Program-made: the position numbers and the translations under genes | The notes under the pieces: generated by a model | The model's database searches: none | Seen by the model: the letters and a program-made list of their open reading frames with translations, nothing else | What the model was told of the DNA's origin: nothing | In this document: positions 51,754 through 62,039 of the stretch, one piece after another | How the letters are laid out: each line of letters opens with the position of its first letter | Position numbering within the stretch: the first letter of the stretch is position 1 | Source of the DNA: Lepus europaeus | Lineage: Eukaryota > Chordata > Mammalia > Lagomorpha > Leporidae | Assembly (NCBI RefSeq): GCF_033115175.1 | Contig: NC_084831.1 | Coordinates: 11,752,540-11,816,539, forward strand | Length of the DNA stretch: 64,000 nt | Direction: 5' to 3'

Positions 51754-51914
51754 CCTGCAGCGGCCCAAGCGCTCGGGCCATTGTCTGCTGCTTTCCCAGG
51801 TGCATTAGCAGGGAGCTGGATCGGAAGCAGAGCAGCAGGGACTCGAACCAGTGTTCAAATGGGATGCCGGCGTCTCAGGCCGCAGCTTAACCCACGGCGC
51901 CACGGCTCTGGCTC
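51754..51914 (-). mobile_element. C-SINE head half, inverted
   Basis: GCGGCCCAAGCGCTCGGGCC, GCTTTCCCAGGTGCATTAGC, GGGACTCGAACCAGTGTTCA, ending GGCGCCACGGCTCTGGC. The 3' half (left on this strand) is absent. Confidence 0.85.
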
Positions 51915-52029
51915 GTTGTGTTTCTTGACTGCACCGAGAGGCCACGCGTTGCACCTGCTGAGGCCCTCACACCCTCCCGTAGCGGAGGTTTCCGGCAGGG
52001 AGGAAGCAGAACCGCCCCCAGGAGCCCTG

Positions 52030-52135
52030 GCGGCAACAGCGCCGAGCACCTGCTGTGCCTCTGTCCACGCCCTGGCGTCCTCGAGGAATCTCATTTCCCT
52101 CGCTGAACAGAGGCTGAGGCTCAGGGAACTGGGGG
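52030..52135 (-). mobile_element. MIR fragment, inverted
   Basis: GGAATCTCATTTCCCTCGCT then GAACAGAGGCTGAGGCTCAG resembles the reverse MIR centre. Confidence 0.5.
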
Positions 52136-52752
52136 ACCAAGCCTGGGCGCAAAGCTCGGTCTTGTCACGGGGGCTGACCTGGGGTTCTCAGGAGCCAGAG
52201 CCGGCTGACCGGACTCCTGTCTGCTGTCCTCAGGAGTCGGCGCAGGGCTGTGGTGATGGTTCCTCTGGGAAGCTCCAGGGTGGCCTGGACCAGCCGGGAG
52301 CACAGGGCTCAGGCGCCTTGGCCTTGGCCAGGTTCTCCCCTGCCGTGAAATGTGGGAGGCAGCCGGCTGCTCCGGGGGAGAGGCTTGTTTCGGAGGACAG
52401 TGCGGGAGTTCAAGTCCAGGCTGGGGTGGCCCTGGGGTCGGGTCTTGGGTGGACGGCAATGGGGACCCTCGGGAGCCAGGACACAGAGAGAGGGCCAGCC
52501 TGGACCCACTCTGCCTTTATAACCTGCCCTCCTGGGACCCCCGCTCCCTGCGGCCCGCCAGGCCCACTCACCCACGTGAAGACTTTGGGGTCTAGAGGCC
52601 TGCACCACTTTGGGAGAGGGAGCCGCCGCCGCTCAGCCGTGGTGACGGCGGCCCTGGTCCCCTGAGCTCTCCCCGTCCTCCCGCACCAGGCTGAGGGCTT
52701 CACAAGCACTTCTGTAGGTTTTTTTATTTTTATTTTTTTAAGATCTATGTAT
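52136..52752. other. Unique sequence
   Basis: No gene recognised. It ends in a T-rich stretch just before a SINE. Confidence 0.4.
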
Positions 52753-53085
52753 CTGGGGGCCGGTGCTGTGGTGTAGCGGGTAAAGCCGCTGCCTGCAGTG
52801 CCGGCATCCCATATGGGTGCCGGTTCGAGACCCGGCTGCTCCACTTCCGATCCAGCTCCCTGCTAATGCACCTGGGAAAGCAGCAGAGGATGGCCCAAGT
52901 GCTGGTGCTTGTGCCTGGGCCCCTGCACACGTGGGGAACCCAGAAGAAGCTCCTGGCTCCTGGCTTCAGCCTGGCTCAACTCCAGCCATCCCAGCCTTTG
53001 TGGGAGTGAACCAGTGAATGGAAGAGCTCTCTTTGCGTCTCTCCCTCTGCCTCTCTGTAACTGCCTTTCAAATAAATAAATCTTT
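52753..53085 (+). mobile_element. C-SINE, full length
   Basis: GGGGGCCGGTGCTGTGGTGT, CATCCCATATGGGTGCCGGT, CTTCCGATCCAGCTCCCTGC, tail CTTTCAAATAAATAAATC. Confidence 0.94.
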
Positions 53086-53089
53086 AATT

Positions 53090-53209
53090 AATTAATTTTA
53101 TTTACTTGAAAGGCAGAGTTACAGAGAGGCAGAGGCAGAGAGAGAGGTCTTCCATCCGCTGGTTCACTCCCCAGATGGCTTCAGCTGCTATGCCGCAGCG
53201 CCGGCTCCC
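53090..53209 (-). mobile_element. C-SINE, inverted, with large internal deletion
   Basis: TTTATTTACTTGAAAGGCAG, CATCCGCTGGTTCACTCCCC, then a jump from CAGATGGC to TATGCCGCAGCGCCGGCTCC. About 200 bases of the middle are missing. Confidence 0.88.
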
Positions 53210-53220
53210 ATGAGCACTTT

Positions 53221-53556
53221 TTTTTTTTTTTTTTTTTTTTGACAAGCAGAGTTAGACAGTGAGAGAGAGAGACAGAGAGAAAGGTCTTCCTTCCATTGGT
53301 TCACCCCCCAAATGGCTGCTATGGCTGGCGCTGCGCCGATCCGAAGCCAGGAGTCAGGTGCTTCCTCCTGGTCTCCCATGTGGGTGCAGGGGCCCAAGCA
53401 CTTGGGCCATCCTCCACTGCCTTCCCAGGCCACAGCAGAGAGCTGGCCTGGAAGAGGGGCAACCGGGACAGAATCTGGCGCCCCGACCGGGACTAGAACC
53501 CGGTGTGCCGGCGCTGCAAGGCGGAGAATTAGCCAAGTGAGCTGTGGCGCCGGCCA
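53221..53556 (-). mobile_element. C-SINE, second subfamily, inverted, with target-site duplication
   Basis: T run, CAGTGAGAGAGAGAGACAGA, GGCCTGGAAGAGGGGCAACC, GGGACTAGAACCCGGTGTGC, ending GTGGCGCCGGCC. ATGAGCACTTT flanks it at 53210-53220 and 53557-53567. Confidence 0.94.
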
Positions 53557-53599
53557 ATGAGCACTTTCTTGAAGCCTCTCCATAGCCCTATCTTACTAT

Positions 53600-53700
53600 C
53601 TACTCGGTCTGCAAGTGCGAGCGGAGGCACAGAAAGGCCCAGGTCCCAGCAGGGTCACACAGCTGGGGGTGGGGGCCTGCAATGGAGTGAGGCAGCCCCG
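53600..53700 (-). mobile_element. MIR fragment, inverted
   Basis: CGGAGGCACAGAAAGGCCCA, AGCAGGGTCACACAGCTGGG match reverse MIR (aggcccagagaggt...ggtcacacagctag). Confidence 0.65.
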
Positions 53701-53734
53701 CCCCACGTCTCCACTTTAGAGTAAAAATTTACTT

Positions 53735-53775
53735 ATGTATTTTTCTTTATTTGAAAGACACACAGAGAGAGACCT

Positions 53776-53814
<39 letters not shown>

Positions 53815-54400
53815 ATTTATTTTATTTATTTGAAAGAGTTACAGAGAGAGGTAGAGCCAGAAGAGAGAGAGAGAGAGAGAGGTCTTCCATCCACTGCTTC
53901 ACTCCCCAGTTGGCCGCAATGGCTTGAGCTGAGCTGACCTGAAGCCAGGAGCCAGGAGCCTCCCTCAGGTCTCCTACGCGGGTGGTGGGGGCCAAGGACT
54001 TGGGCCATCCTCTATTGCTTTCCCAGGCCATAGCAGAGAGCTGGATTGGAAATGGAGCAGCTGGGACTCGAACCAGTGCCCATATGGGGTGCTGGTGTTG
54101 CAGGCCTGGGCTTTAACCTGCTGTGCCACAGGGCCGACCCCAGACCTTCCATCTCATTCCCCAAAGGCCTGCAACAGCCAGGGCCGGGCCAGGCTGAAGC
54201 CGGAGCCAGGAGCTCCATCTGGGTCTCCCACGTGAGTGGCAGGGGCCCAAGCACTGGAGCCCTCACCACTGCCTCCCAGGATTCACTTTAGCAGGAAGCT
54301 GGAGTGGAAGCAGAGCGGGACTGAAACCCAGGCTCTCGGACACAGCCGGGGGCCCCCAAGCCGACGACACAGCCCCCAGCCCAGAACAGACCCCGTTCCT
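53735..54400 (-). mobile_element. Older C-SINE, inverted, split by a younger C-SINE
   Basis: Left part 53735-53783: TTTTTCTTTATTTGAAAGAC and AGACCTTCCATCTC. It resumes at 54142 with the same AGACCTTCCATCTC, then CATTCCCCAAAGGCCTGCAA, GGAGCTCCATCTGGGTCTCC, CACCACTGCCTCCCAGGATT and GACTGAAACCCAGGCTCTCG. Confidence 0.88.
53784..54141 (-). mobile_element. Younger C-SINE nested in an older C-SINE
   Basis: A (CT)n run, then AAGATTTATTTTATTTATTT, CCATCCACTGCTTCACTCCC, GGATTGGAAATGGAGCAGCT, GCCCATATGGGGTGCTGGTG, ending CTGTGCCACAGGGCCGACCC. The 14-bp duplication AGACCTTCCATCTC lies at 53770-53783 and 54142-54155. Confidence 0.94.
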
Positions 54401-55179
54401 GCGCTACAGCCGCGGGCATGTGGACCAGGGCCATCGCGTTCCGTGACGTCTGGGGCCACAGCTGGGAAGACTCACAGGCCGGGGCGACTCCACAGCTGGC
54501 GCTGGAGTGGCTCAGAACTTTCTCCCGCCTGTGTCTGGGGCCTGCTGGGGTAGCTTGCCCACCCCACTTCTCTGGGGCCTCGGGGTGGTCAGTCCCTCCC
54601 TGGCAGCCCCGAGGCGAGTGTCCCAGCTGCGGTCAGGTGGCTACATTCTGTTGGTCACACACCTGGCCCCAGCCTGCCCGTCTTCAGGCACAGATCCTAT
54701 CTCTCCATGAGAGAGTCACAGAACTTGTGGACCTGTACAAAAACTGCCGCAGGTACCTGCCGTCCACCCCTGCCCTGCCCAGGGGCCGCGAGACGCCGGG
54801 ACAGAGAGGGTGGGACCCCAGCGGGATACGTCAGCGGCTCAGCGTCACCGTCCCAGCCCTGTCTCTTGGGAAAACTCCGGGCATCTTGGGTTCCCGTGCT
54901 TCTATGGACTTCCTGTCCTCATCCGAGATGCCGTCTCCTGGCGGCCAGCAGGGGGCGCCCCATACCTGGGCCCACAGGTGTGGAGGGGGTGAGGGAGGAG
55001 GACACTGCGGGCCTCTGGGGCCATCATCGCCCACCACTGCCCAGCACAGGCCCCAGGGAGGCTCCTGCTGCATCCGCTGTGTCAACCCCCTCCCCACAAA
55101 TACCATCACCCGCTCTTCCGGCTTTCCCAGCTGGGAGAACGTCGTAGACAGGGGTCCGGTGCTGGCCTTGCAGCCAGGC
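54401..55179. other. Unique GC-rich sequence
   Basis: A 256-codon plus-strand frame (54418-55188) crosses it, but the translation has no recognisable domain and the far end enters a MIR-like segment. I do not call it a gene. Confidence 0.4.
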
Positions 55180-55300
55180 GAGCTGTGACCTTGGGCAAAC
55201 CACTGCCCTGATCTGAACTTGGAATCCCCCACGTGCAAAGTGAGGGGTTGGACTGCAGGGTCCTGCAGTTTCCAGAATATTCCTGTAACTCAAATTCCTT
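55180..55300 (+). mobile_element. MIR-like fragment
   Basis: CGAGCTGTGACCTTGGGCAA, then AGTGAGGGGTTGGACTGCAG and GGTCCTGCAGTTTCCAG recall the MIR core joined to a related tail. Confidence 0.55.
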
Positions 55301-55372
55301 TATGGGTGAAGCCTCGTCCCCAGGCAGATGACAACCCTAGGGCAGACCACACCTTCTTCCTCTTCTTTCTTT

Positions 55373-55720
55373 GTTTTTTTTTTTTTTTTTTTTTCCAAAG
55401 AATATTTATTTACTTGAAAGTCAGCGTTACACAGAGAGAGGAGAGGCGGCAGGGGGGGGGGTCTTCCATCTACTGGTTCACTCCCCCAATGGCTGCGATG
55501 GCTGTAGTTGTGCTGATCCGAAGTGAGGAGCCAGGAGGTTCTTCCTGGTCTCCCGCGTGGTTGTGGGGACCCAGGGACGTGGGCCATCTTCCACTGCTTT
55601 CCCAGGCCACAGCAGAGAGCTGGATTGGAAGTGGAGCAGCCGGGACTGGAACCGGCACTCTGATACGGGATGTCAGCATCACAGGTGGCAGCTTCACCTG
55701 CTGCGCCACCATGTCTGCCC
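55373..55720 (-). mobile_element. C-SINE, inverted, full length
   Basis: T run of more than 20, AAAGAATATTTATTTACTTG, TTCCATCTACTGGTTCACTC, GATTGGAAGTGGAGCAGCCG, ending TGCGCCACCATGTCTGCCCC. Confidence 0.93.
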
Positions 55721-55734
55721 CAGACTGCGTCTTC

Positions 55735-55830
55735 CTGGCTCTGGGCCTCAGTGTCCCCATCTGGAAAATGGGGATGTCGGTGACATCCACCTCGGGGATG
55801 GTTATGCAAACACCTGGCACTCGCAGGCTG
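55735..55830 (+). mobile_element. MIR fragment
   Basis: GGGCCTCAGTGTCCCCATCT, GGAAAATGGGGATGTCGGTG and CAAACACCTGGCACTCGC match the MIR 3' half. Confidence 0.72.
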
Positions 55831-56640
55831 GCACAGCGGCGTCTGGCTTCCCGAGGTGCTGCCCGAGCCCGTGGAGGCCAGCTCCTGGTCACACGTCTGG
55901 AGGGTTCCCCTGGGGAGTGTGAGGGTGGTGAGTGCCGCCTGTCACAACTCCTGGGTGCCGTCCTTGGGGGGTCTCCTGGGGCTACAAAGTGGGGTGAGGT
56001 TTCTGAAAATCCTGTCTGGCAAACTGATTGCATCTTTGCTTTCCTCCGACCCTGCCCAGGGCTGAGCCCAGGGCTTCCCAGCCGTCCGGCCCAGGGGACG
56101 CCAGAGCTGGGGGAGGGGCGGGCCTGTCCCCAGGGCCCAGGGGCCTCTGGAGGGGGCCATTTCTGCTGAGTCAGCCTTCCAGCCCTTGGGGGAGCCCCAC
56201 GTTTGGAACTGCTGCGGCGCCTGGTGTTGGGGCACCTCTTGTGGACTCCCAGGAGCTGGGCATGGTGTGACTGCCGGATCCTCAGGCTGTGATGACCCCT
56301 CGCGGGTTGTGTGGCAGCTGTGTCACCCGAGATGGCCAGTGCTGGTCTGGCCTACATGGGTGAGCAGCCTCTGCTTACCAGTGTGGGGGAGGGAGGACCT
56401 TCCACGACCCCCTTGCCTTGTCTGCCATGCACCTGAGCACTGGGCTTGGGTTCCCTGGGCTGAGCCCTGATCTGTCACCCATCTCTTGCAGTGGGAGGGC
56501 CCAGGAAGCTGGAGGGGTGGGGCCCCCAACTGTAGTGCCATCGGTCCCTGCCACTGAGCGGTGCCCCTGCCTACATGGTGCTGATGAGACCCCCAACCCG
56601 CACATGCCCTGACATTTGCTCAAATCAAGTCCAAACTAAA
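55831..56640. other. Unique GC-rich sequence
   Basis: No gene or repeat recognised. Confidence 0.4.
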
Positions 56641-56775
56641 AACAGAGAACTTTCGAGTCTCAGCTCGGCTTCTTTCTGTATGGTTGTGGGCAGGACTTCA
56701 AACCGCCCTCGACCTCAGTGTTCTCATATGCATAATGGGTACAATAATAAACCTATAATAGAGGTCCGGGGGTGA
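56641..56775 (+). mobile_element. MIR element
   Basis: GTCTCAGCTCGGCTTCTTTC, TGTGGGCAGGACTTCAAACC, CCTCAGTGTTCTCATATGCA, TAATGGGTACAATAATAAAC follow MIR order from the core to the 3' part. Confidence 0.75.
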
Positions 56776-56871
56776 ATGTGGCGGCAGGTGATGGGGCTGG
56801 GGCAGGCCCCAGGGAATGCCAGGCGCCAAATTCTCTCTGTCGGACAGAGCACGCTGCTGCTGCTGCCGCTG

Positions 56872-57190
56872 CTTCTTTAAGACTTATTTATTTATTTGAA
56901 AGGCAGAGGGACAGAGAGAGGGGCACAGACAGAAGAGATCTTCCATCCGCTGGTTCATTCCCACAATGGCTGCAACAGCCGGGACGGGGCCAGGCTGAAG
57001 CCAGGAGCCAGGAGCTCCGTCTTGGTCTCCCTCGCGGCTAGAGGGGCCCAAGGACTCGGGCCGTCTTCCACCGCTTCCCCAAGCGCGCCAGCCAGGATCT
57101 GGATTAGAAGTGGAGCAGCCGGGACTTGAACCGGCGCTGCAGTGGGACGCCGGCGTCGCAGGCAGTGGCTTAGCCTACTATGCCCAGCAC
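56872..57190 (-). mobile_element. C-SINE, inverted
   Basis: TTAAGACTTATTTATTTATT, TCCATCCGCTGGTTCATTCC, GGATTAGAAGTGGAGCAGCC, GACTTGAACCGGCGCTGCAG, ending CTATGCCCAGCACCG. Confidence 0.92.
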
Positions 57191-57398
57191 CGTTCTGTAA
57201 GGGAAGGCTCCCCCACCCCCCACCCCCCGTCTCGTGAAGGCCCTGCTTCCTGTTCCCCTCCACGCGTGACAGCCCAGTGTAGGCAGAGCAGCTGCTGAAG
57301 CAGTGTGGCCGACAGGGCCTGCGTGGTTCTGTGTGGCTGGCAGGTGAGGCCAGCGGCTGCCGGTGGCTGCCTCCATGCCGTTCACTTTGCTTACTTTA

Positions 57399-57754
57399 TG
57401 TTTAAAGTTTTTATTTATTTGTTTATTTATTTATCTATTTTTATTTATTTGAATGTCAGATTTACAGAGAGAGGTAGAGGGAGAGAGAGAGAGAGGTCTT
57501 CCATCCGCTGCTTCACTCCCCAGTTGGCCGCAACTGCCGGAGCTAGGCTGATCCAAAGCCAGGAGCCAGGAGCTTCTTCCGGGTCTCCCACGTGGGTGCA
57601 GGGGCCCAAGGACTTGGGCCATCTTCTACTGCTTTCCCAGGCCATAGCAGAGAGCTGGATTGGAAGTGGAGCGGCTGGGACTTGAACCAGTGTCCACAGG
57701 GGAGGCCAGCACTGCAGGCGGCAGCCCCATGGGTTGCACCACAGCACCGGCCTC
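57399..57754 (-). mobile_element. C-SINE, inverted, with extended (TTTA)n tail
   Basis: TTTATTTATTTGTTTATTTA, TCCATCCGCTGCTTCACTCC, GATTGGAAGTGGAGCGGCTG, ending GCACCACAGCACCGGCC. Confidence 0.92.
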
Positions 57755-57784
57755 CAACACGGCCCGGCCCGGGTGCCCAGCCCT

Positions 57785-57935
57785 GCTTTGCCTTCTCCAA
57801 TTTCCTCATTTATTCCTTTGTTCAGCAGGTGCTCGTTAGCCTGCTCCACCCCCAGCGCTGGGTCAGCCCAGCAGAGCGGCTGGCTCCTGCCTTCAGGAGT
57901 TTCTCGCCCAGCGGAGGGCACCGGTGAAGCCGACG
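57785..57935 (+). mobile_element. L2 3'-end fragment
   Basis: CATTTATTCCTTTGTTCAGC, CCCAGCGCTGGGTCAGCCCA and TGCCTTCAGGAGTTTCTCGC follow the L2 3' end (ttcattcaacaaatattt ... gcgctggggatacagcagtg). Confidence 0.55.
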
Positions 57936-58049
57936 TCCTCCTAATAGCACACCGCGGCGAGCACGCGCGAGCAAAAGAACCAAGTTGCTTACTAAGTAAG
58001 CCGGTGCCAAGTTTCACCCTACCCAACGAAATCTGGGAGTCCTCTTTAT

Positions 58050-58103
58050 TTTTTTGAAAGATTTATTTATTCATTTGAAAGAGTTACACACAGAGAGAAG
58101 GAG

Positions 58104-58144
<41 letters not shown>

Positions 58145-58395
58145 TCTTCCATCCACTGGTTCACTCCCTAATTGGCTGCAACAGCCAGAGCTGGGCCAAT
58201 CTGGAGCCAGGAGCTTCTTCCAGGTCTCCCACGTGGGTGCAGGGGCCCAAGTACTTGGGCCATCTTTCACTGCTTTCCCAGGCCATAGCAGAGAGCTGGA
58301 TTGGAAGTGGAGCAGCCGGGACTTGAACTGGCGCCCATATGGGATGCCGGCACTGCAGGCGGCAGCTTTACCTGCTACGCCACAGCGCCAACCCC
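58050..58395 (-). mobile_element. C-SINE, inverted, full length
   Basis: TTTTGAAAGATTTATTTATT, a (GA)n, CATCCACTGGTTCACTCCCT, GATTGGAAGTGGAGCAGCCG, ending TACGCCACAGCGCCAACCCC. Confidence 0.94.
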
Positions 58396-58437
58396 TCTTT
58401 TTGTTTTTTAAAGATGTATTTATTTATTTGAAAGGCA

Positions 58438-58490
<53 letters not shown>

Positions 58491-58762
58491 CAGAGAGATC
58501 TTCCATCTGCTGATTCTCTTCCCCAGATAGCCGAAATGAGTGGGGCTGGGCCAGGCCGAAGCCGGGAGCCTGGAATTCCATTCGGGTCCCCCACATGAGT
58601 GGCAGGGACCTGAGCACTTGGGCCACCACCACCTGCTTTCCCAGGTGCATTAGCAGGGCACTGGATGGGACATGGAGCAACCGGGACTCCAGTCAGTGCC
58701 TAGATGGGATGCCAGGAGTGCAGCTGGCGGCTTAACCCAATATACCGCAGTACTACTGCCCC
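58396..58762 (-). mobile_element. C-SINE, inverted, with long (GA)n
   Basis: TTTTTTAAAGATGTATTTAT, (GA)n at 58443-58492, GGGTCCCCCACATGAGTGGC, GCATTAGCAGGGCACTGGAT, ending TACCGCAGTACTACTGCCCC. Confidence 0.92.
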
Positions 58763-58839
58763 CTGAGAATTCTAGAACAAACTGGAACACAATGGAATAA
58801 CCACCCTCTGCATCCCCACATCCTAAGCGGCCTGCGAAG

Positions 58840-58990
58840 GTTGCACTGGTACTGAGCGTTGGGCACGAATGAGCTCATGGCTCCCCACAGCAGCCTTCAG
58901 AGCCGAGTCTCCATTCCCATTTCACAGATGAGCACGCAGAGGTCAGGGGGTCAGGGGCTCGCCCGAGGGCCCCTGGCTTATTAGGGAAGC
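58840..58990 (-). mobile_element. MIR fragment, inverted
   Basis: GGTACTGAGCGTTGGGCACG, CATTCCCATTTCACAGATGA and GCACGCAGAGGTCAGGGGGT match the reverse MIR. Confidence 0.65.
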
Positions 58991-59284
58991 CGGATGGGAG
59001 CTCGGGTTTCTTTGATCGTCCCTGTTGTAATTACAGACCTTGTCTGTGGGCCCTTGCTGCACGCGGGGTGTGTGGTTAGGCTTCCATTCTGGGCGGAAAG
59101 TTCTGGAAGCCACTTGGCTGGCGGGCAGGAGGCAGCAGCTGGAGTTCACCTGGGGGTCTGGTGAGGCTGGAGCCCAGCAGCCGGCGGCACAGCAAACGGG
59201 GGCAGGTGGCGTCTGTTTCCAAAATACCCTGCAGGCCGACCTGCACGGGGGCCTCTGGTCCCAGCCTCGGTGCAACAGCTGGAT

Positions 59285-59575
59285 GGGGGGGCTGATGCCC
59301 AGTGGGTTAAGCTGCCTGCCACGATGTGGCGCCGGTTCGAGTCCCGGCTGCCCCTCTTCTGATCCAGCTCCCTGCTAATGTGCCTGGGAAGGCAGCGGAA
59401 GATGGCCCGCGTGCTTGGGCCCCTGTAACCCACGTAGGAGAGTCATATGGAGTTTTGAGCTTCTGGATTTGGCCTGACAGGAGTGAACTAGCGGCTGGAA
59501 GCTCTCTCTCTGTCTCTCCCTCTCTGTCATTCTGGCTTTCAAGTAAACACATTTTTTTTTTTTTATTTTTAGTGC
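59285..59575 (+). mobile_element. C-SINE
   Basis: GGGGGGCTGATGCCCAGTGG head, GCGCCGGTTCGAGTCCCGGC, CTTCTGATCCAGCTCCCTGC, tail CTTTCAAGTAAACACATTTT. Confidence 0.88.
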
Positions 59576-59749
59576 GCTGGGTGAGGATGATGGGATGGGG
59601 GTCCCTTCTGCATCCACACAGGGCCCGACCCATCTCCTGGCTGTGACTTTTACCCTCTCAAGGCTGGGGTGGGTGGTGGGGGCCGCTCAGAGGACCCCCA
59701 GCCCAGGATCCAGGCTCCCTGCTCCGGGTGCCTCCTACCCTGCGCAGCC

Positions 59750-59850
59750 TGGAGCCTGTTCAGAAGAGCCTGGCCCTGGGACCCAAGGGGCTGGACTCAA
59801 ACACCAGCTCTGCCACCTGTTGTGGGCACAGAACCGCTCCGGGTCTCGGC
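59750..59850 (+). mobile_element. MIR fragment
   Basis: GGGGCTGGACTCAAACACCA, GCTCTGCCACCTGTTGTGGG match the MIR 5'/core part (gattcgaatcccagctctgccac). Confidence 0.6.
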
Positions 59851-60544
59851 TTCCTCCCACTCCCAAGGGGCAGGAGATCTGCACGCAGGCTGCCCACTTC
59901 CTGGAGAGTCCCACGGTGTCGGTCAGTGGCCGTAAAGACAAATTCCAGCCTGCCAGGAGCTGGGGCGCTGGTGCCTGTGCAGCAGGGTGTGACGTCCTGC
60001 TGGGAGGCTCCTCCGGGGCCACGTCCGGGCAGCGACACCTCTGGGACCCTGGCTCCTAGAAGTGTCACCCGAGCCCGCGGCAAGGCTTCGGCGGCGCCCA
60101 GTGGGGGGCGGCTTCCTCCTGGGGGGTGGATCCCATGTGTGGAATTGGCAAGGTGATTTGGGGTTCGAGCTGGGGGACACCGACAGGTGCAGGCGGGGTG
60201 GAGGGGACAGGTTCTCGTCTGCAGGGGGCCGGGAGCTGCTGTGTGTGTGGAGGGAGGGTCTCCTGGGCTCGGAAGGCAGACGTGCAGTCTGGAGGCGCCG
60301 GGCGGATGGTGAGGTGCAGAAGCTGGTTCCTGGATGTCATGTGAGGGAGGCGCTTCCATTCGGGAGGGCAGGGCAGGTGCGGGGTGTGCTTGCAGGACCC
60401 AGGGCTGTCTTGGGAACCCAGAGCTCGGCCTGGCCTGGGGGGTGGGCAGCTCCTGAGCAGGACCAGGGCTGGGAGCTGGGCAGTGCCTGCCTCTCGCGCA
60501 CCCCTTTGAAGTTGCAGTAAGATATGCACATCTTCGGTTATTAT
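59851..60544. other. Unique GC-rich sequence
   Basis: No gene or repeat recognised. Confidence 0.4.
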
Positions 60545-60582
60545 TGCAACTGTTTTTAACTATTTAATTGAGAGGCAGAGTC

Positions 60583-60625
<43 letters not shown>

Positions 60626-60825
60626 AGAGACAGAGAGGTCCCGTCTGCTAGGATTCTTCCCATCCAGATCTCTCACACGGGTGGCAGAGACCCCTGAACC
60701 CTAGCCGTCACCGTGGCTTCTCGGGGTGCGTACTGGCTGGAAACCGGAGCCCAGAGCGGCGCCATCTATTGAACCCAGGCACTCTGCGATGTGCGGTGTT
60801 AAGAGAGCGGCCAAAGGCCTGTGCC
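60545..60825 (-). mobile_element. Older C-SINE, inverted
   Basis: TTAACTATTTAATTGAGAGG, a GA-rich block, CCAGATCTCTCACACGGGTG, CCATCTATTGAACCCAGGCA, ending AAAGGCCTGTGCC. Confidence 0.78.
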
Positions 60826-61632
60826 GGTCTCTGCAGGAAGTGCGCAGGTCTGGGCGTCACGCACGTGCTCCGTGCTGAGGAGCCCTCGCCACCACCCGCT
60901 TCCAGAGCTTCTTCCTCCTACGGAGCAGGGACTCCGCACCTGCACCCGTGCAGCGCCAAGCCCCGGCTCCCCTCCCCCGGCCCCAGCAGCCGCCGTCCCC
61001 TCTGCCTCTGTCAACTTGCTGTTACAGGTGCGTGACAGGTGGCTTTGTGTCTGGCTGTCTTGGCTTCGTGTAGCGTTTCTAAGGATCCTCCCTGTTGCAC
61101 GTAGAACCGCGTTTCCTCCCTCGTAGGGCTGAACGGCCTCCGTCTTTGGGGCCAGCACCATGTTTGCTTCTCCGTTCGCCGGCCGCCGGAGCTGCTTCCC
61201 CCGCGGCTGTTCCGAGTCAGGGCCACTCGCACCACGCGGCTCTGCTTCTCCCTGCCTCCAGTCTGGGGCTCTCTGCTTCCCTGGGCACGTGCGTGGCAGA
61301 AGGCGGCCACCCTGCAGGTTTTAGGCAGCAAGTGCTCAGTTATGGCCGCCAGCAGAACCCTGGTGCCGATCTCCCAGACAGGGAATGTGCGTGCGGGCCC
61401 GGGATGGGTCACGTGGGAGCAGATGGCTGTGGGGGGGATCTGTCCTCGGGGCGGGAATGGGTCTCGGAATGGGGAGGGTCACTGGGGTTGGCAGCTCCTT
61501 CTCAACCGGCCACGGGAGCGAGACGGCCCCCATGGAGACATTTCCACCGGATCAAACCGCCTGGAGAGTCCAGGGGGGCCCAGGGAGGCACACGCGCACT
61601 GTCACCCTCCCCGCACCTCTGTCTCTGGCCTG
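60826..61632. other. Unique GC-rich sequence
   Basis: No gene or repeat recognised. Part near 61020-61170 is mixed CT-rich. Confidence 0.4.
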
Positions 61633-61983
61633 CTTTTTTTTTAGATTTATTTATATTATTTGAAAGGCAGAGTGACAGAGAGAGAGAGAGAGACAGAGAG
61701 ACAGAGACAGAGACAGACAGAGACAGAGACAGAGAGAGAGACATCTTCCATCCACCGGTTCACTCCACAATGGCCAGGGCTGGGCCAGGCGGAAGGCAGG
61801 AGCCTGGAGCTCCATGTGGGTCTCCCACGTGGGTGCAGGGGCCCAAGCACTTGGGGCATCCTCCGCTGCTTTCCCAGGTGCATCAGCGGGGAGCTGGACC
61901 TGAAGTGGAGCAGCCGGGACTCGAACTGGTGCTTGTATGGGATGCTGGCGTCACAGGTAGTGGCTTAATCTGCTGCACCGTAA
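61633..61983 (-). mobile_element. C-SINE, inverted, full length
   Basis: TTTTTTTTAGATTTATTTAT, an (AGACAG)n block, CCATCCACCGGTTCACTCCA, CTGGACCTGAAGTGGAGCAG, GACTCGAACTGGTGCTTGTA. The head end runs into CTGCACCGTAATAACAGC and an A-rich stretch. Confidence 0.93.
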
Positions 61984-62039
61984 TAACAGCTACAATAAAA
62001 TAAATTAAAAAAAAAAAAAAACGGAAACAGCTCTACAAC

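Noticed and set aside
54418-55188. A 256-codon plus-strand frame (MWTRAIAFRDVWG...)
   Set aside because: The start superficially recalls a zinc-finger-associated box, but no KRAB or zinc-finger pattern follows and the end enters a MIR-like segment. No supporting exon structure.
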